The notes below the pieces were generated by a model. The model was not told the origin of the DNA, did no database searches, and was given only the letters and a program-made list of their open reading frames with translations. From a virus, in IMG/VR virus record IMGVR_UViG_3300049215_000686, positions 1 through 64,000 of that record: a stretch of 64,000 bases of DNA; one strand, written 5' to 3'. How positions within the stretch are numbered: the stretch's first letter is position 1; each line of letters starts with the position of its first letter. Shown here one piece after another: positions 49,638-59,497 of the stretch. The translations under genes were made by a program, and so were the position numbers.

Positions 49638-50664
49638 CTCCGTTGCCTTCCGATTTCATAAACGCTTTCCGAATATTAAAAAGCGTAACCATGGCTTTTT
49701 CAACTTTACTGGCCGGCTTCGTAAGTTTTACCTGATGCGGCTCAACATAAATTGTATGCGCGGCAGACGGCCCGAGTTGAACACCGATTTTCCCTGGCAT
49801 ATTCGGATCATGGCCGGTAACCACGCCCTTTTTTCCATGAGAAGGATGGCCGATAGAATGAATTCTAACGAATGCCCCTTTTCGATGTTCCGGCTTCAGT
49901 TCTTTAAATGCATGAGCCTGGGCGCGAGCGGCATATCCAGGAGGCAAAGGAATTCTTTGAGCATGAACCAATTCCCCGGTTTCTTTATGAACGGGGTATG
50001 CGTATCTTAAATGATTTCCTTGCGGGAACTTTTGCTGAACTTGAGTTTGCTGATCTTCACTCAGTTCATGCATCATTTTATAATTGTGCTTAGGATCGCC
50101 CTTAATCGGGCTGAGTCCCCATTTAGGCTGGACCACCCCATGTTGCATGTATTCTTTTCTGGCCGGACTTGCATCGATAAAAGGGTTTACAAATCCTTTT
50201 TGAAGATCAAGATCCTTTTTTTCGGATTTAGCAGATTTGTCCGTATAACCGCACTGACAAGCACCCTCTTTTTCGATTTCACAGTCTTTGCAATCGCAGC
50301 CTTTTTTTATGTCTCTGCCGCAACCGCAAGGACATTTCATCAATACATCGGTTTTTCTCATTTTAAAAACGGTGTGTTTGGCCTTTTCGACCAATTCCCT
50401 GGATTTTTCCGATTGTTTTCGCTGAGCAATCACCCAGACCCGTTTAATGTGTTCAGAAAGCGCTTTTAAATAATCATCGGCTTGGCGATGCATTCCCATG
50501 GCGCGCATCTTTCTTGCCGTCAATTCAGCAAACATCTTGGCCTGCCGGGTATGCATCTTCACTTGCTCTTGCTCGTTTTTAACAGCAGCATCCGTCGCTT
50601 GAATAATACATTCAATGGCTTGCTCATGAAGAGATTTTGCGGCTGGAGAAAGTGGGCTTGCCAT
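49615..50664 (-). CDS. Structural-cluster protein with Cys-rich and KOW-like segments
   Basis: The 349-residue protein has a helical front, a Cys-rich centre (CPCGCGRDIKKGCDCKDCE) probably binding zinc, and a later HRKGAFVRIHSIGHPSHGKK with VVTGHDPNM, resembling a KOW-like strand pair. It has a very basic end. It may be a scaffold or an assembly factor. Not recognised as a known family. The gene before it ends 1 base upstream. Confidence 0.45.
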   Translation of the reverse strand: MASPLSPAAKSLHEQAIECIIQATDAAVKNEQEQVKMHTRQAKMFAELTARKMRAMGMHRQADDYLKALSEHIKRVWVIAQRKQSEKSRELVEKAKHTVFKMRKTDVLMKCPCGCGRDIKKGCDCKDCEIEKEGACQCGYTDKSAKSEKKDLDLQKGFVNPFIDASPARKEYMQHGVVQPKWGLSPIKGDPKHNYKMMHELSEDQQTQVQQKFPQGNHLRYAYPVHKETGELVHAQRIPLPPGYAARAQAHAFKELKPEHRKGAFVRIHSIGHPSHGKKGVVTGHDPNMPGKIGVQLGPSAAHTIYVEPHQVKLTKPASKVEKAMVTLFNIRKAFMKSEGNGDDPAKNS

Positions 50665-51120
50665 TTAAAAACTCGGAGCGCTATTCGGCGCAGGTAAAGG
50701 ATCGATTTCTGATCGAGTGAGAACAAGAGCCATCGATAACACCGTGATATAGGTATTGGAGCCATCGGTAACGGTGACTCGCATATTGCTTGACATCATA
50801 TTTGAGGTATCTACAGTCGTAAGCGGTAAATACCAAATTGAGCGATCATCATCCGGAAAAAGCATCGAAGCATTTCGGCGAACCGAGAAATCTTGCTGGA
50901 CTCTTTGATTGCCAGAACTTCCAAAAACATCAGGGAATCTCGCGATTTCAACAAAAACTGTCGCCGATGCACCCGGCAAAAATCTGATCCCCTTTTGATC
51001 TTGATCCACCAACTGGAAAACAAGATTCAGGCTTTCACCTTGATTGATTTTTTGATTTTTAATTACCGATATTGAGTTAACCGTCGCGGTATTATTGAGA
51101 AGTTGAATGCCTAATTTCAT
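50665..51120 (-). CDS. Beta-rich structural protein
   Basis: The 151-residue protein (NQKINQGESLNLVFQLVDQD, then GASATVFVEIARFPDVFG) has an N-terminal strand pattern like the BppU or Ig-like domain of tail proteins. It lies between the head-tail adaptor and the Cys-rich gene. Function unknown. Confidence 0.5.
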   Translation of the reverse strand: MKLGIQLLNNTATVNSISVIKNQKINQGESLNLVFQLVDQDQKGIRFLPGASATVFVEIARFPDVFGSSGNQRVQQDFSVRRNASMLFPDDDRSIWYLPLTTVDTSNMMSSNMRVTVTDGSNTYITVLSMALVLTRSEIDPLPAPNSAPSF

Positions 51121-51129
51121 GTGATTTCC

Positions 51130-51993
51130 TTACCAAGCAGCAAAAAAGATATCGCTTCCATAATGAGTCTTTAAAAGATCGACCAATCGATCTCGTTCGG
51201 TCTGTAGTTCCTGAAGCCTCAGTTGAAGCCAAGTTGGGCCTGCGGTCGAAACCGACTGTCCCATTCCATCAATACTCACGTTTTGGCTGACAACCGGAAA
51301 AAGAGCAGGAGCCATCATCGATAAAAACTTAATCGCAGCCATATGTCCGACGCAATCATTGACCAAATCCGGGATCATATCGTAATCCATGCCGGCAAGA
51401 TAAGTCACACGCCACAAATTCGGCCATGCCTTAAGACCACCCAAGACAACGGCCCGATAAGCCGAAGATGACAAAAAATTGGCATCCGCGTTCACAAGCG
51501 TTCCGGAATTTGGAATAATTCGAATCAGTCCTTGATCTCCCTGAAGACTCACCCAAGAAGTCGGATAATCGATTTCCTGAGTCGGTCCATCAGGAGCCAA
51601 AGATTCATTTCTACCTGGCCAGAGGGCTTTTAAATTTTCAACCTTAAGCACCGGCCAACGAGTCAGCCTACGAGTCCCAAAAGCGATATCATCGGCTCTT
51701 TCGAAATCAAAACGATCCGTAATTCTTACCGGATTCAGCGGAACCCTGACTGCGGCCTCAAAATCGCCTACCCCTTTTCGAATGAATTGCTTTAAGGTTT
51801 CATCATCGACTTCTTCACCAGTTAAAGCGGCTTTCAGTGGGATACCAAAAAGATACTCTTTTTTTAGGCGTTCAGAATCAATGAGTGGCCCATATCGATC
51901 AAATCCAGGCTCGCCTGGACCTTGATTAAAAACAGTTCCGGCGCCCTGCGTTACCGGATTATCATTTCCTGGTGGGATAGTGATCGTACTCAT
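51130..51993 (-). CDS. Head-tail adaptor / head completion protein (tentative)
   Basis: The 287-residue protein is helical with a beta insertion: ETLKQFIRKGVGDFEAAVRV, WPVLKVENLKALWPGRNESL, LVNDCVGHMAAIKFLSMMAP. Its composition and the YGSDIFFAAW end resemble gp6/gp15-type neck adaptors. It stands near the transcription start of the virion cluster, where adaptor genes usually follow capsid genes. It is probably the ring below the portal. Confidence 0.55.
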   Translation of the reverse strand: MSTITIPPGNDNPVTQGAGTVFNQGPGEPGFDRYGPLIDSERLKKEYLFGIPLKAALTGEEVDDETLKQFIRKGVGDFEAAVRVPLNPVRITDRFDFERADDIAFGTRRLTRWPVLKVENLKALWPGRNESLAPDGPTQEIDYPTSWVSLQGDQGLIRIIPNSGTLVNADANFLSSSAYRAVVLGGLKAWPNLWRVTYLAGMDYDMIPDLVNDCVGHMAAIKFLSMMAPALFPVVSQNVSIDGMGQSVSTAGPTWLQLRLQELQTERDRLVDLLKTHYGSDIFFAAW

Positions 51994-52017
51994 GCCCTTT
52001 ATTGTAGGGCCGGATCA

Positions 52018-52842
52018 TTAAATGGGATTATCCCAAAGCGAAGGAGTTTTGGGTCTCGGCGGGATATAGATACGTTTTTTAGGAACAATCGGAGTTACGC
52101 CCTCAGGCCAAACCTCGATAGGAGTTCTTGATTTGACTTCAGTGCAAACCAAAGGAGCCTTATCGCTACAGCCGCAACCTGCATCTAAAAACAAATAATG
52201 CTGATAATAACGAGGAGTAAAAAGCCCCGCTTGCAATCGATGGATATGCCCACAAACTCCCACCAACTTATTGCCGTCTTTATCTTTATGATGCCGAGAC
52301 TTGCCTCGCTCATCTTGAATGTAGGTCCAAACCAGTTCACAAGGCTCTAATGGCCGATTTCTTAAATGAGGAGCGCGATCTTTATCTTTGGGGCAAGGAG
52401 CATGGCTAAAAAAGAATCCTTGCTCTTCATGAAATAGCCGTAAAGAGTCCATCCAATCTAGGTAATCATCCGGAATGGGGTTTTGTTTGCCAGGATTGGG
52501 GTCTTGCTCGCCTACAGAAAAACTGGCAAGCGTCTTATGCCCACCATTAGCAGGATGTGTCCAAAGCGAAAAATCATACCACCTTCCACGACGCAATGCG
52601 TTTAAACACAAAACTTCATGGTTTCCCTTAAGAACCACAACGGCGTGAGGATAGTCTCTTTCAAGAGCGCGAATCGTATCTAAAACGCCTTTAGAATCCG
52701 AGCCTCGGTCAATCATATCGCCCATAAAAATGAGTCGATCGGTCGCAAAATCAAGCAAATGCTCGTCTTTTAATTTCTTAAGGAGAGGCTGAAAAAGATC
52801 ATTTCGGCCATGGATATCGGGAATTGCGAAGATACGGAACAT
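52018..52842 (-). CDS. Calcineurin-like metallophosphatase (lambda PPase type)
   Basis: The 274-residue protein starts MFRIFAIPDIHGRNDLFQPL (motif DxH at 9-11) and has LIFMGDMIDRGSDSKG (GDxxDRG), VVLKGNHEV (GNHE), and later GVCGHIHRLQ (GHxH). These ligands bind two metals. Homologues in phages remove phosphate from Ser/Thr/Tyr proteins or from nucleotides such as diadenosine polyphosphates. ATG 52842 follows GGGAAT. The role in this virion gene cluster is unknown. Confidence 0.85.
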   Translation of the reverse strand: MFRIFAIPDIHGRNDLFQPLLKKLKDEHLLDFATDRLIFMGDMIDRGSDSKGVLDTIRALERDYPHAVVVLKGNHEVLCLNALRRGRWYDFSLWTHPANGGHKTLASFSVGEQDPNPGKQNPIPDDYLDWMDSLRLFHEEQGFFFSHAPCPKDKDRAPHLRNRPLEPCELVWTYIQDERGKSRHHKDKDGNKLVGVCGHIHRLQAGLFTPRYYQHYLFLDAGCGCSDKAPLVCTEVKSRTPIEVWPEGVTPIVPKKRIYIPPRPKTPSLWDNPI

Positions 52843-52870
52843 ATTCCCATTATACCGATGATTCGATCTT

Positions 52871-53227
52871 TTAAACAAGATCTGCGTTGTAAGCAAAAAT
52901 CCCGGCGGCGCTCCCTCGAACCCAAGCCTTGGCTCCGCTATTCAATACAAACTTCTCACCCGCAGCAATCGGGATTCCGTCAGTAGCGCCTGTTGGTGCG
53001 CTCATCGATTGGTCACCAAATGCGACAAAAAGAACACCGCCGGTAGAATTATAGAGCATGACCGGAGTATTTTCACCCACTCGAACCGCATTTGTAAGAT
53101 CTCCCTTGGGAGTCCAGTCCAAACCAGCCTGAGCCACCCGAATTACCGCAGATAAATCGGCAAAAATAGCCTGAAGAATGGTTCCAATATTGGTTATATT
53201 TTTAACGGGTTTTGTTCCAACGCTCAT
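52871..53227 (-). CDS. Hypothetical small structural protein
   Basis: The 118-residue product starts MSVGTKPVKNITNIGTILQA and is beta-rich (NTPVMLYNSTGGVLFVAFGD, ADGIPIAAGEKFVLN-like strands). ATG 53227 follows GGAGAG; the longer frame upstream lies antisense-like in the patatin gene and is not used. A decoration or fibre-attachment protein is plausible. Confidence 0.5.
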   Translation of the reverse strand: MSVGTKPVKNITNIGTILQAIFADLSAVIRVAQAGLDWTPKGDLTNAVRVGENTPVMLYNSTGGVLFVAFGDQSMSAPTGATDGIPIAAGEKFVLNSGAKAWVRGSAAGIFAYNADLV

Positions 53228-53237
53228 ATGCTCTCCA

Positions 53238-54071
53238 TTATGTGCTGAGTTCTTCAGATGTAAGGGGGCCTGAAATCGCAGTTTTAAGCCCCGCGTCAAA
53301 TGCCAAATTGATCTTTTTGGAATCAAACTCGATTGTCCCCATCCATTCACGATCCGGCGCGTAAACTTGGATATCCAAATTCCGATATCGGGGATCTTGA
53401 TTGAGTTCCAGGGCCAATTGGACATCTGTCCGGAAAACTTGATGTTCCAAAAGATCAATTCCTCTAAGACCGATCTCAATAAACGAGAAAAAACCACTTG
53501 GCATCGTCCAGCCGGTCGGATCAGCCGTCCAAGGATTGCAAAGCACAACAATCAACCTCTCCGCACCATCATCAATCGCTTTTTTGAGTGGCGTTTGTTG
53601 TCTTGTCCCCCCATCGATATACGTTCCAATGGGCTCCATGATTGCCGGGATTGCAGAACTTGCCAAAACGAATTCAATCAAAGTTTCTCTTGGCATAATA
53701 CCGCTGTCGCCATAGAGAACTGAGCCATTAATTAAATCCGCGTAACACGGATGAACCGTAAGCCAGGAACTCATCCCTAATTTTTCTTTGAGATTCTTCC
53801 TAAGAGGGTTCAAATTGTAAATCCCATTTGATCTCAGTAAAAGGGTAGACAAATTGAAATCTAAAATGTCGGATTGCTTGATTGTTCGCCAAACAGGCTC
53901 TATTTTTTCAGGAGCAAATCCCAATAATGCTGCATTAATAGCCCCAACTGAAGTTCCATACACCGCAATGGCCTCTTTTAAAGCACCCTCATCATAAAGC
54001 GCCTTAAGAACGCCCGCCTGAAACGAGCCTTTCACTCCACCCCCAGAAAGGACAATGGATGTCTTACTCAT
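53238..54071 (-). CDS. Patatin-like phospholipase
   Basis: The 277-residue protein has the full patatin signature: oxyanion hole SGGGVKGSFQAG, nucleophile elbow YGTSVGAIN (Ser), and the catalytic DGG in YIDGGTRQQTP. It would cleave membrane phospholipids. In phage it may aid host lysis, membrane breach or exit; in bacteria patatins also serve as CBASS effectors activated by cyclic nucleotides. It overlaps the upstream gene by 8 bases inside the virion cluster. Confidence 0.85.
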   Translation of the reverse strand: MSKTSIVLSGGGVKGSFQAGVLKALYDEGALKEAIAVYGTSVGAINAALLGFAPEKIEPVWRTIKQSDILDFNLSTLLLRSNGIYNLNPLRKNLKEKLGMSSWLTVHPCYADLINGSVLYGDSGIMPRETLIEFVLASSAIPAIMEPIGTYIDGGTRQQTPLKKAIDDGAERLIVVLCNPWTADPTGWTMPSGFFSFIEIGLRGIDLLEHQVFRTDVQLALELNQDPRYRNLDIQVYAPDREWMGTIEFDSKKINLAFDAGLKTAISGPLTSEELST

Positions 54072-54636
54072 TATTCCCTACATAAGAGATGAAATTGACG
54101 ATCACATTAGGACTCACACTTTGAGAAACGGAAGTATATGTCACTCGAACAAAAACTCCTGCCGGAAGACTTTGACTGATAGAAACGTCAGTCACTTCGT
54201 TTGGGATGTCTGGCATGACATACCATTGAGTGACATATTGCCCGAGCACCGTCGGCTGGTCTGGCGTTCCTCCAAATTTTAAAACATTATTTTTATCAAT
54301 CACTTGGACGTTAATGTAATCTCCTATCGAAGCATTAGGAGAAAACAAAACACCACCCCTTAAAACCATGATCCGATCGAGTTCTAAATCGAAACTTGCG
54401 GTGGTTCCGAATGGAACAGCAAAAGACATCCCCCGAGGAGATAGACTCCACTGATCAGACCCTAAAACTTGAACCACTTTTTGGGGCTCGCCGATCTGAA
54501 CCATCACCGTCGAATTCAAATCAACTTGATGAGAAGTGTCCGTAGGACAAGTCGTCGGACGGTTAGTATTATCCGGCAAAAACCAGAATTTATCCAAATT
54601 CTCTGTAAAACAATGAATTCTGTATTTAAAAATCAT
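54064..54636 (-). CDS. Beta-rich structural protein
   Basis: The 190-residue protein (QWSLSPRGMSFAVPFGTTAS, later VTDVSISQSLPAGVFVRVTY) has a viral jelly-roll style with many Val, Thr and Ser. It is encoded between the long fibre and the patatin gene. It may be a fibre-attachment or baseplate-fibre linker protein. AGAGGG precedes its ATG. Confidence 0.5.
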   Translation of the reverse strand: MIFKYRIHCFTENLDKFWFLPDNTNRPTTCPTDTSHQVDLNSTVMVQIGEPQKVVQVLGSDQWSLSPRGMSFAVPFGTTASFDLELDRIMVLRGGVLFSPNASIGDYINVQVIDKNNVLKFGGTPDQPTVLGQYVTQWYVMPDIPNEVTDVSISQSLPAGVFVRVTYTSVSQSVSPNVIVNFISYVGNNE

Positions 54637-54651
54637 AACTACCCTCTTTAC

Positions 54652-57600
54652 CTATGAGCCGACTCGGATTGCCATCAAACTTCTTCCAACAATAGTAGAA
54701 GTTCCCGTACTCGTGTTCCATTGAGCCGTAATGACATTTGATCCGTTAACCGTAATAACCGCAGTGGATCGACAACCCAAATTTAGGTTATTTTGAGTTT
54801 TAAAGATCCTAATTGAATCAGAAATCTGGCTGGCATCAGAATAAATACTAAATGTAGTTAGTGCGTTATTCACAGAATTTGAAAAAACGCCCTCAAAAAA
54901 GACCACATAAGTTCCAGCAACAGGAGTCACGGTCATTGAAGCAATGGCAGAATTAGATGCAGATGATGTCGTTGCTGAACTCGTGGATGCGGCCTTATTG
55001 TTCGATATCACCGTATTGTGAACATGATCCGATCGTGCAAACGATGCAGCCGATCCTTGATCATTGGCTATCCCCGTGTCATTAACCGTCGCCGTCGGCA
55101 CATTGTGAACGTGTCCAGCATCCGCGTATTTATTGGTTGATCCTGCGGAAGCCGAAAGATCTGGAGTCAAATTATGGATATCGGAAGATGATCCAAACAT
55201 CAAATTGACATTTAAGAGGGTTCTATTATCAGAAAGAGCCGTAATCGCAGCACCATTGCTAGAAAAAATCGCTAATGGAACGGCGTTCGGAGGTGTGCTC
55301 GTTGATGTGGTTGATTTAATTACCCCATCTACGTCAACATAAATCCTTCCGTTTGTCGCACCGGTTACGACCGTAATCGATCCAGCCGAGATGCTAATAG
55401 TCGTTCCATTAATTCTTGCTTTTCCAGCGGTGTAATTGGCAACTAATCCTGCACCCTGGCTGACCAGCAATTCATTGGGACCAATTGTCGTATCGACAGT
55501 AAAATTTCCCGATCCATCATCGGTAACGGTAGTGCCTTTCCCTGGATCAATCGATAAGTCTCCAAACCGCTGAGTTCCGCCCGTTCCAGCCTTTAATGAG
55601 TGAACACCTTTATGAACATGATCGGATTTAGCGAGGGTCGTCGCTACACCTTGTGAATTTGCTGAGCCAATATCGGTAGGCGCTGCGGTTGGAATATTGT
55701 GAACATGATCCGCTCTTGCAAAATTGGCACTGGTTCCTGCGTTATTGGATTGGTCAGCGTTTTGGGTAGAAACAACACCCGATGAAATCGCGTGAGTATG
55801 ATCTGACCGAGCAAAAGAGGCTGCCGAACCTTGTGTATTCGTAGAATTTGCATTAAGGCCACCCGCTGCCGCTGTAGGGATGTTATGGACATGATCGGCT
55901 CTTGCGAAATTTATCGAAGATCCATCCGCATTCAGTTGATCCGGGGTTTGAGTCGCCGCCGCCGCAGTCGAAAATGTGTGGAGATGATCAGAGCGAGAAA
56001 AAGATGCCGCAACCCCATCTGATGAAGAAGCAGCGATGGTCTGATTTGCCGGGACTGCGGTAGGGACATTGTGGATATGGTCTTGTTGAGCAAAGGCGGC
56101 AGCCGAGCCTTGACTATTTCCGGCATTCGGAGTCAAAGCACTCGGAGCCCCAGTAGGAATATTGTGAACATGATCGGCTTTAGCGAAATTAATGCTCGCT
56201 CCCGCCGCGTTTGTTTGATTGGGAGTCTGAGTCGAAGGGACACCTGAAGCGATAGCATGAGTGTGGTCAGCCCGAGCAAACGAAGTCGAGGCTCCTTGCG
56301 TATTTGTGCTTGCTGAATTCAGCCCCACAGCAGCCGCCGTAGGCACGTTATGAATGTGGTCAGCCCGAGCCAAACTGGTTGAAGTTCCTGGAGCATTTGC
56401 TTGATCTGGATTTAATGTAACCGCTGCCGCTGTCGGAATTTCATCGGCTCCTCCGGGCTGATGCCTAGCGTGATGATTTTCAACGACAACGCCATTCGCT
56501 GTTCCTAGATTGGTAATATTGTGGGTACCGAGATTAAAATCTCCCGTTGCCACATGAGTTCCGTCATTTCTCCAATATTGCGGATGATCGTCACCGACCG
56601 TCAATCCAAGAAGATTCCGATGAAATGAAGCCGCCGATACCGAACTTGGAGCCGATCCTACTCGTGGTCGCTCATCGCGAATTTCGATGATATTGGTCAT
56701 TCCCTGTTGAACGATCAAGGAAGCGATAGGGACTACACCGTCAAGAAAGTAAGGAGGAGGCGTGGGTCTTGGGCCTTGCTCAGCCAGAGTTAAGGCAGTG
56801 TATTGGACTTGAGAATAAACCAACAAATATTTTTCATTAATTCCTTCGCCGACCAAATAGAGGACATGCTTTGCAAAATTGCCGGCGCCAATGGGAGCAA
56901 GAGTTCCTGTCCCATTATCAAAAAAAGCATTATCTACAACATTTTGTGAAACTTGAGAAAAACCGCCAGTTCCATTTTGATAATAAGCGGTCCATGAAAC
57001 CGCAGTAGCACCAGACGGCATAAACCGATTGGTCGCAAGATAATAAGTACCGGGAGTAACGTCTAACTGCCTTGTACCGTTTTCAGTAACAATAGATCCG
57101 GAAGAAAAAACACCCCCAATTGCGTTTCTGAATAAATCGTCATATCGATTTGAAGAATGTTCCGCATCTATACCGGAACTATCAATGAATTCTATCCCAG
57201 TCGAATTGGTTACAACCCGGCCCAAAAGAATAACAAGATGAGTGTCCGGGAAGGTCGAAGTAGTCGTTAATGCCCCGGTATTATCAAAAATAAGATAAAG
57301 AGCCTGATTGGGAGGAAGCGTAATTGAAATATCCCCCCAAAAGAATTGTCTGAAAATCTCGGGCTCAATCTCTAAATATCCAAATCCTGCCGAAATATTA
57401 ACGGTGAATCCTGACCCCGAAGTCAGTTCTCCTCCGTCCATCACGCCCATGGTGGCAGATTCCGTCCCTAATAGGGTGATATCAATGACATCTGCAATGT
57501 TTTTGGCGTAAAGAACTCTTCCGGTAATTACAATATCTCCGGTCTGTTCATCCAAAAACGCCATTTTTACATCGGTGGCAGAAGAGATCACCGAGATTTT

Positions 57601-58704
57601 GCTTCGGTTGGCGACTCCCTCAAAAGAAACAAAAGCATTAGGGTTATCAATCAAAACATCCCAGTTAATGGAACTTTCGATATGAACCGCGTCACAATCC
57701 AGTTCAGTTCCCGCAGCCGTTCCATCCATATGAATTCCTGTTCCGAATCCACGAATGAAAACGCTCAAAACTCGGCAGTGAGCCCCGTCACTGACCCTGA
57801 TACATTCGATCGAGTTTGCCGCCTCTACACGAAATTGCCCAGAATTTAATAAAATCTCAGAATTGGGACCAGTCGCCCAAAACAAATAATCTGGATAAGG
57901 CGCCTGAAGGGCTGTCGTCGTGCCAGAACGCATGACGATAGACGCTCGGAAAGTATTAGTGTTTCTAGCCAAAAAACCGTGATTAAATGAATAAACAGAT
58001 CCAAACCGACAATCAAACAAGAAAAGATTCGAGTTTCCTAAGAGGCCATCAGCGATAGCCAGCGTATCATTGCTTCCAAATCGAATTTGCTCAACCCAAA
58101 ACGCGGCCTGTGTACTTGCAAATGTGCTTTGATAAAAAATAGCAGCAAAAGAAGGTCCGGTAGCGCCTTCCAAAAGGCACTTACTGATCCCAGAGAAATC
58201 AGCCCCAGTAATCAAATGAGCATTCGGGTTAGCCGCCTGAATAATCGTCTGCTCCGGACCAGAACCCTCAACCCAAACATAGGATTTCATTTGAATGGGT
58301 TGTTCAACAAAAACTCCCGGACCCACTGAAATCAAATAAGGATTGGAAGGAGAGTTTCCTGTAATGCTCACCAAAGCATCGTTAATGGTCGCAAAATCTT
58401 GTGAATTTAAAACGGGGTTCTTAACGACCCTCAGAACCTTAGCGACCGGCGCTTGACCATTTCCAACAACCGTCCATTGACCAGAAGAATATTGCTCAAG
58501 GCGTCCGTCGTCCAGATTGTAAACCAAAAGCCCTTCGCTTGGAGTTGAGATCGCATCTCTTTGCGCGGTCGTCATTCTGGGGGCTAAAAACCCTTGCGAA
58601 GTGCTTTGAAGATTAAAAATTGCGGAAGGATCGTTAGAAGAACCGCCGATTCCAACGCCAGGCTTTGTATTGGGAGAAATTTCGTTGACAGTAATTTTAC
58701 TCAT
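54652..58704 (-). CDS. Long tail fibre with His-x-His repeats
   Basis: The 1350-residue protein starts KPGVGIGGSSNDPSAIFNLQ and has the fibre N-terminal signature QGFLAPRMTTAQRDAISTPS. A beta-helix-like part follows (about 90-400), then a middle part. Between about residues 745 and 1060, and again near 1230-1260, about 35-residue repeats each hold A-[RK]-[AS]-D-H-x-H-N-x-P-T. I count about eleven HxH copies; in T4 gp37 such triplets bind iron and stabilise the trimer needle. It is the main host-recognition fibre. Its stop overlaps nothing; 58701-58907 overlaps at its start. Confidence 0.8.
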   Translation of the reverse strand: MSKITVNEISPNTKPGVGIGGSSNDPSAIFNLQSTSQGFLAPRMTTAQRDAISTPSEGLLVYNLDDGRLEQYSSGQWTVVGNGQAPVAKVLRVVKNPVLNSQDFATINDALVSITGNSPSNPYLISVGPGVFVEQPIQMKSYVWVEGSGPEQTIIQAANPNAHLITGADFSGISKCLLEGATGPSFAAIFYQSTFASTQAAFWVEQIRFGSNDTLAIADGLLGNSNLFLFDCRFGSVYSFNHGFLARNTNTFRASIVMRSGTTTALQAPYPDYLFWATGPNSEILLNSGQFRVEAANSIECIRVSDGAHCRVLSVFIRGFGTGIHMDGTAAGTELDCDAVHIESSINWDVLIDNPNAFVSFEGVANRSKISVISSATDVKMAFLDEQTGDIVITGRVLYAKNIADVIDITLLGTESATMGVMDGGELTSGSGFTVNISAGFGYLEIEPEIFRQFFWGDISITLPPNQALYLIFDNTGALTTTSTFPDTHLVILLGRVVTNSTGIEFIDSSGIDAEHSSNRYDDLFRNAIGGVFSSGSIVTENGTRQLDVTPGTYYLATNRFMPSGATAVSWTAYYQNGTGGFSQVSQNVVDNAFFDNGTGTLAPIGAGNFAKHVLYLVGEGINEKYLLVYSQVQYTALTLAEQGPRPTPPPYFLDGVVPIASLIVQQGMTNIIEIRDERPRVGSAPSSVSAASFHRNLLGLTVGDDHPQYWRNDGTHVATGDFNLGTHNITNLGTANGVVVENHHARHQPGGADEIPTAAAVTLNPDQANAPGTSTSLARADHIHNVPTAAAVGLNSASTNTQGASTSFARADHTHAIASGVPSTQTPNQTNAAGASINFAKADHVHNIPTGAPSALTPNAGNSQGSAAAFAQQDHIHNVPTAVPANQTIAASSSDGVAASFSRSDHLHTFSTAAAATQTPDQLNADGSSINFARADHVHNIPTAAAGGLNANSTNTQGSAASFARSDHTHAISSGVVSTQNADQSNNAGTSANFARADHVHNIPTAAPTDIGSANSQGVATTLAKSDHVHKGVHSLKAGTGGTQRFGDLSIDPGKGTTVTDDGSGNFTVDTTIGPNELLVSQGAGLVANYTAGKARINGTTISISAGSITVVTGATNGRIYVDVDGVIKSTTSTSTPPNAVPLAIFSSNGAAITALSDNRTLLNVNLMFGSSSDIHNLTPDLSASAGSTNKYADAGHVHNVPTATVNDTGIANDQGSAASFARSDHVHNTVISNNKAASTSSATTSSASNSAIASMTVTPVAGTYVVFFEGVFSNSVNNALTTFSIYSDASQISDSIRIFKTQNNLNLGCRSTAVITVNGSNVITAQWNTSTGTSTIVGRSLMAIRVGS
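55005..56460 (-). repeat. Tandem coding repeats of about 105 bp in the fibre gene
   Basis: The DNA repeats correspond to the HxH modules. Each unit has a motif that reads ATGATC or GTGGTC-like on the plus strand next to GTGxAC. Units are diverged, so they are visible at protein level more than at base level. Confidence 0.6.
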
Positions 58705-58907
58705 AGAACCAGTAACTCCGCGCCTTCTTCAACTGTGATAATCACCCCTAAATCCACTTTCATATCCGGCTGAATTCTCGTAAAACCCGCCTTCACCGTA
58801 ATCGGAAAATTAACTTCATGACGAATCTCGATGCCGCGATCGATTGTCGGCATCAACTGGAACTCACTCGTAAAGGGATTAAAAATCGGTCTAACCTGAT
58901 TACTCAT
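58701..58907 (-). CDS. Small fibre-cluster protein
   Basis: The 68-residue protein (starts MSNQVRPIFNPFTSEFQLMP, then beta-rich) overlaps the fibre and the upstream gene by 4 bases each. Probably a fibre-attachment protein; not recognised. Confidence 0.5.
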   Translation of the reverse strand: MSNQVRPIFNPFTSEFQLMPTIDRGIEIRHEVNFPITVKAGFTRIQPDMKVDLGVIITVEEGAELLVL

Positions 58908-59497
58908 GTAGTAACCGCCTGAGTGATATTAAAAAATGCATCATAAGTAAGGGTTACCGTGCTCACCAATATGTTTTTATAAAAGTACTGAGTCTGAGTC
59001 ACGTTGCCGTAAGCATCAAAAGAATTAATAATTTTATCAAACGGCTGTTTAACGAGGCCATTGGCCGGAGCCACAGGAAGAGGATTGTCGGGAGTAATAT
59101 GTTGCCCGAAAGAATCAACGAGAACTTCCCGCTGAGCAACCGCTGGCTCTTCTTCGTAAATTTGTCTTTGGATTTCATTTAATGGTATTGCGTTTCTATT
59201 TTGCTCTGGTGCAAAAACACTTGAAGTTAAACCGTAGGATGAAACGTCTACTCGATCCAAAAGAGGAGCACCGACCCTGCCGACTTCGATCACCGGGAAA
59301 ATGGTCGTGCTTCCAGAAGGAGCGCCAGTTACTTTTTTTATTTCAAGAGCAATTTCGGGTAAAATCGGATCCCGAAGTTGAATGCGCTGTTTGACGTGAA
59401 GTCCCAGTGCAGAAGAAAGCGTCAATTTTCCGTCCGAAGTTCCGGAGGAAACGACGGAATAAGGCCCTGTAGCGAGCCACTTTTTTTCGTTTGCCAT
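58904..59497 (-). CDS. Beta-rich fibre-cluster protein
   Basis: The 197-residue protein (KWLATGPYSVVSSGTSDGKL, later FYKNILVSTVTLTYDAFFNI) has a beta-sandwich style seen in phage fibre-attachment proteins. It is the first intact gene after the IS3-disrupted gene. Function unknown. Confidence 0.5.
   Translation of the reverse strand: MANEKKWLATGPYSVVSSGTSDGKLTLSSALGLHVKQRIQLRDPILPEIALEIKKVTGAPSGSTTIFPVIEVGRVGAPLLDRVDVSSYGLTSSVFAPEQNRNAIPLNEIQRQIYEEEPAVAQREVLVDSFGQHITPDNPLPVAPANGLVKQPFDKIINSFDAYGNVTQTQYFYKNILVSTVTLTYDAFFNITQAVTT

Noticed and set aside
52871-53551. 226-residue ORF starting inside the patatin gene
   Set aside because: The first 108 residues are the out-of-frame patatin gene; ATG 53227 behind GGAGAG is the sensible start.
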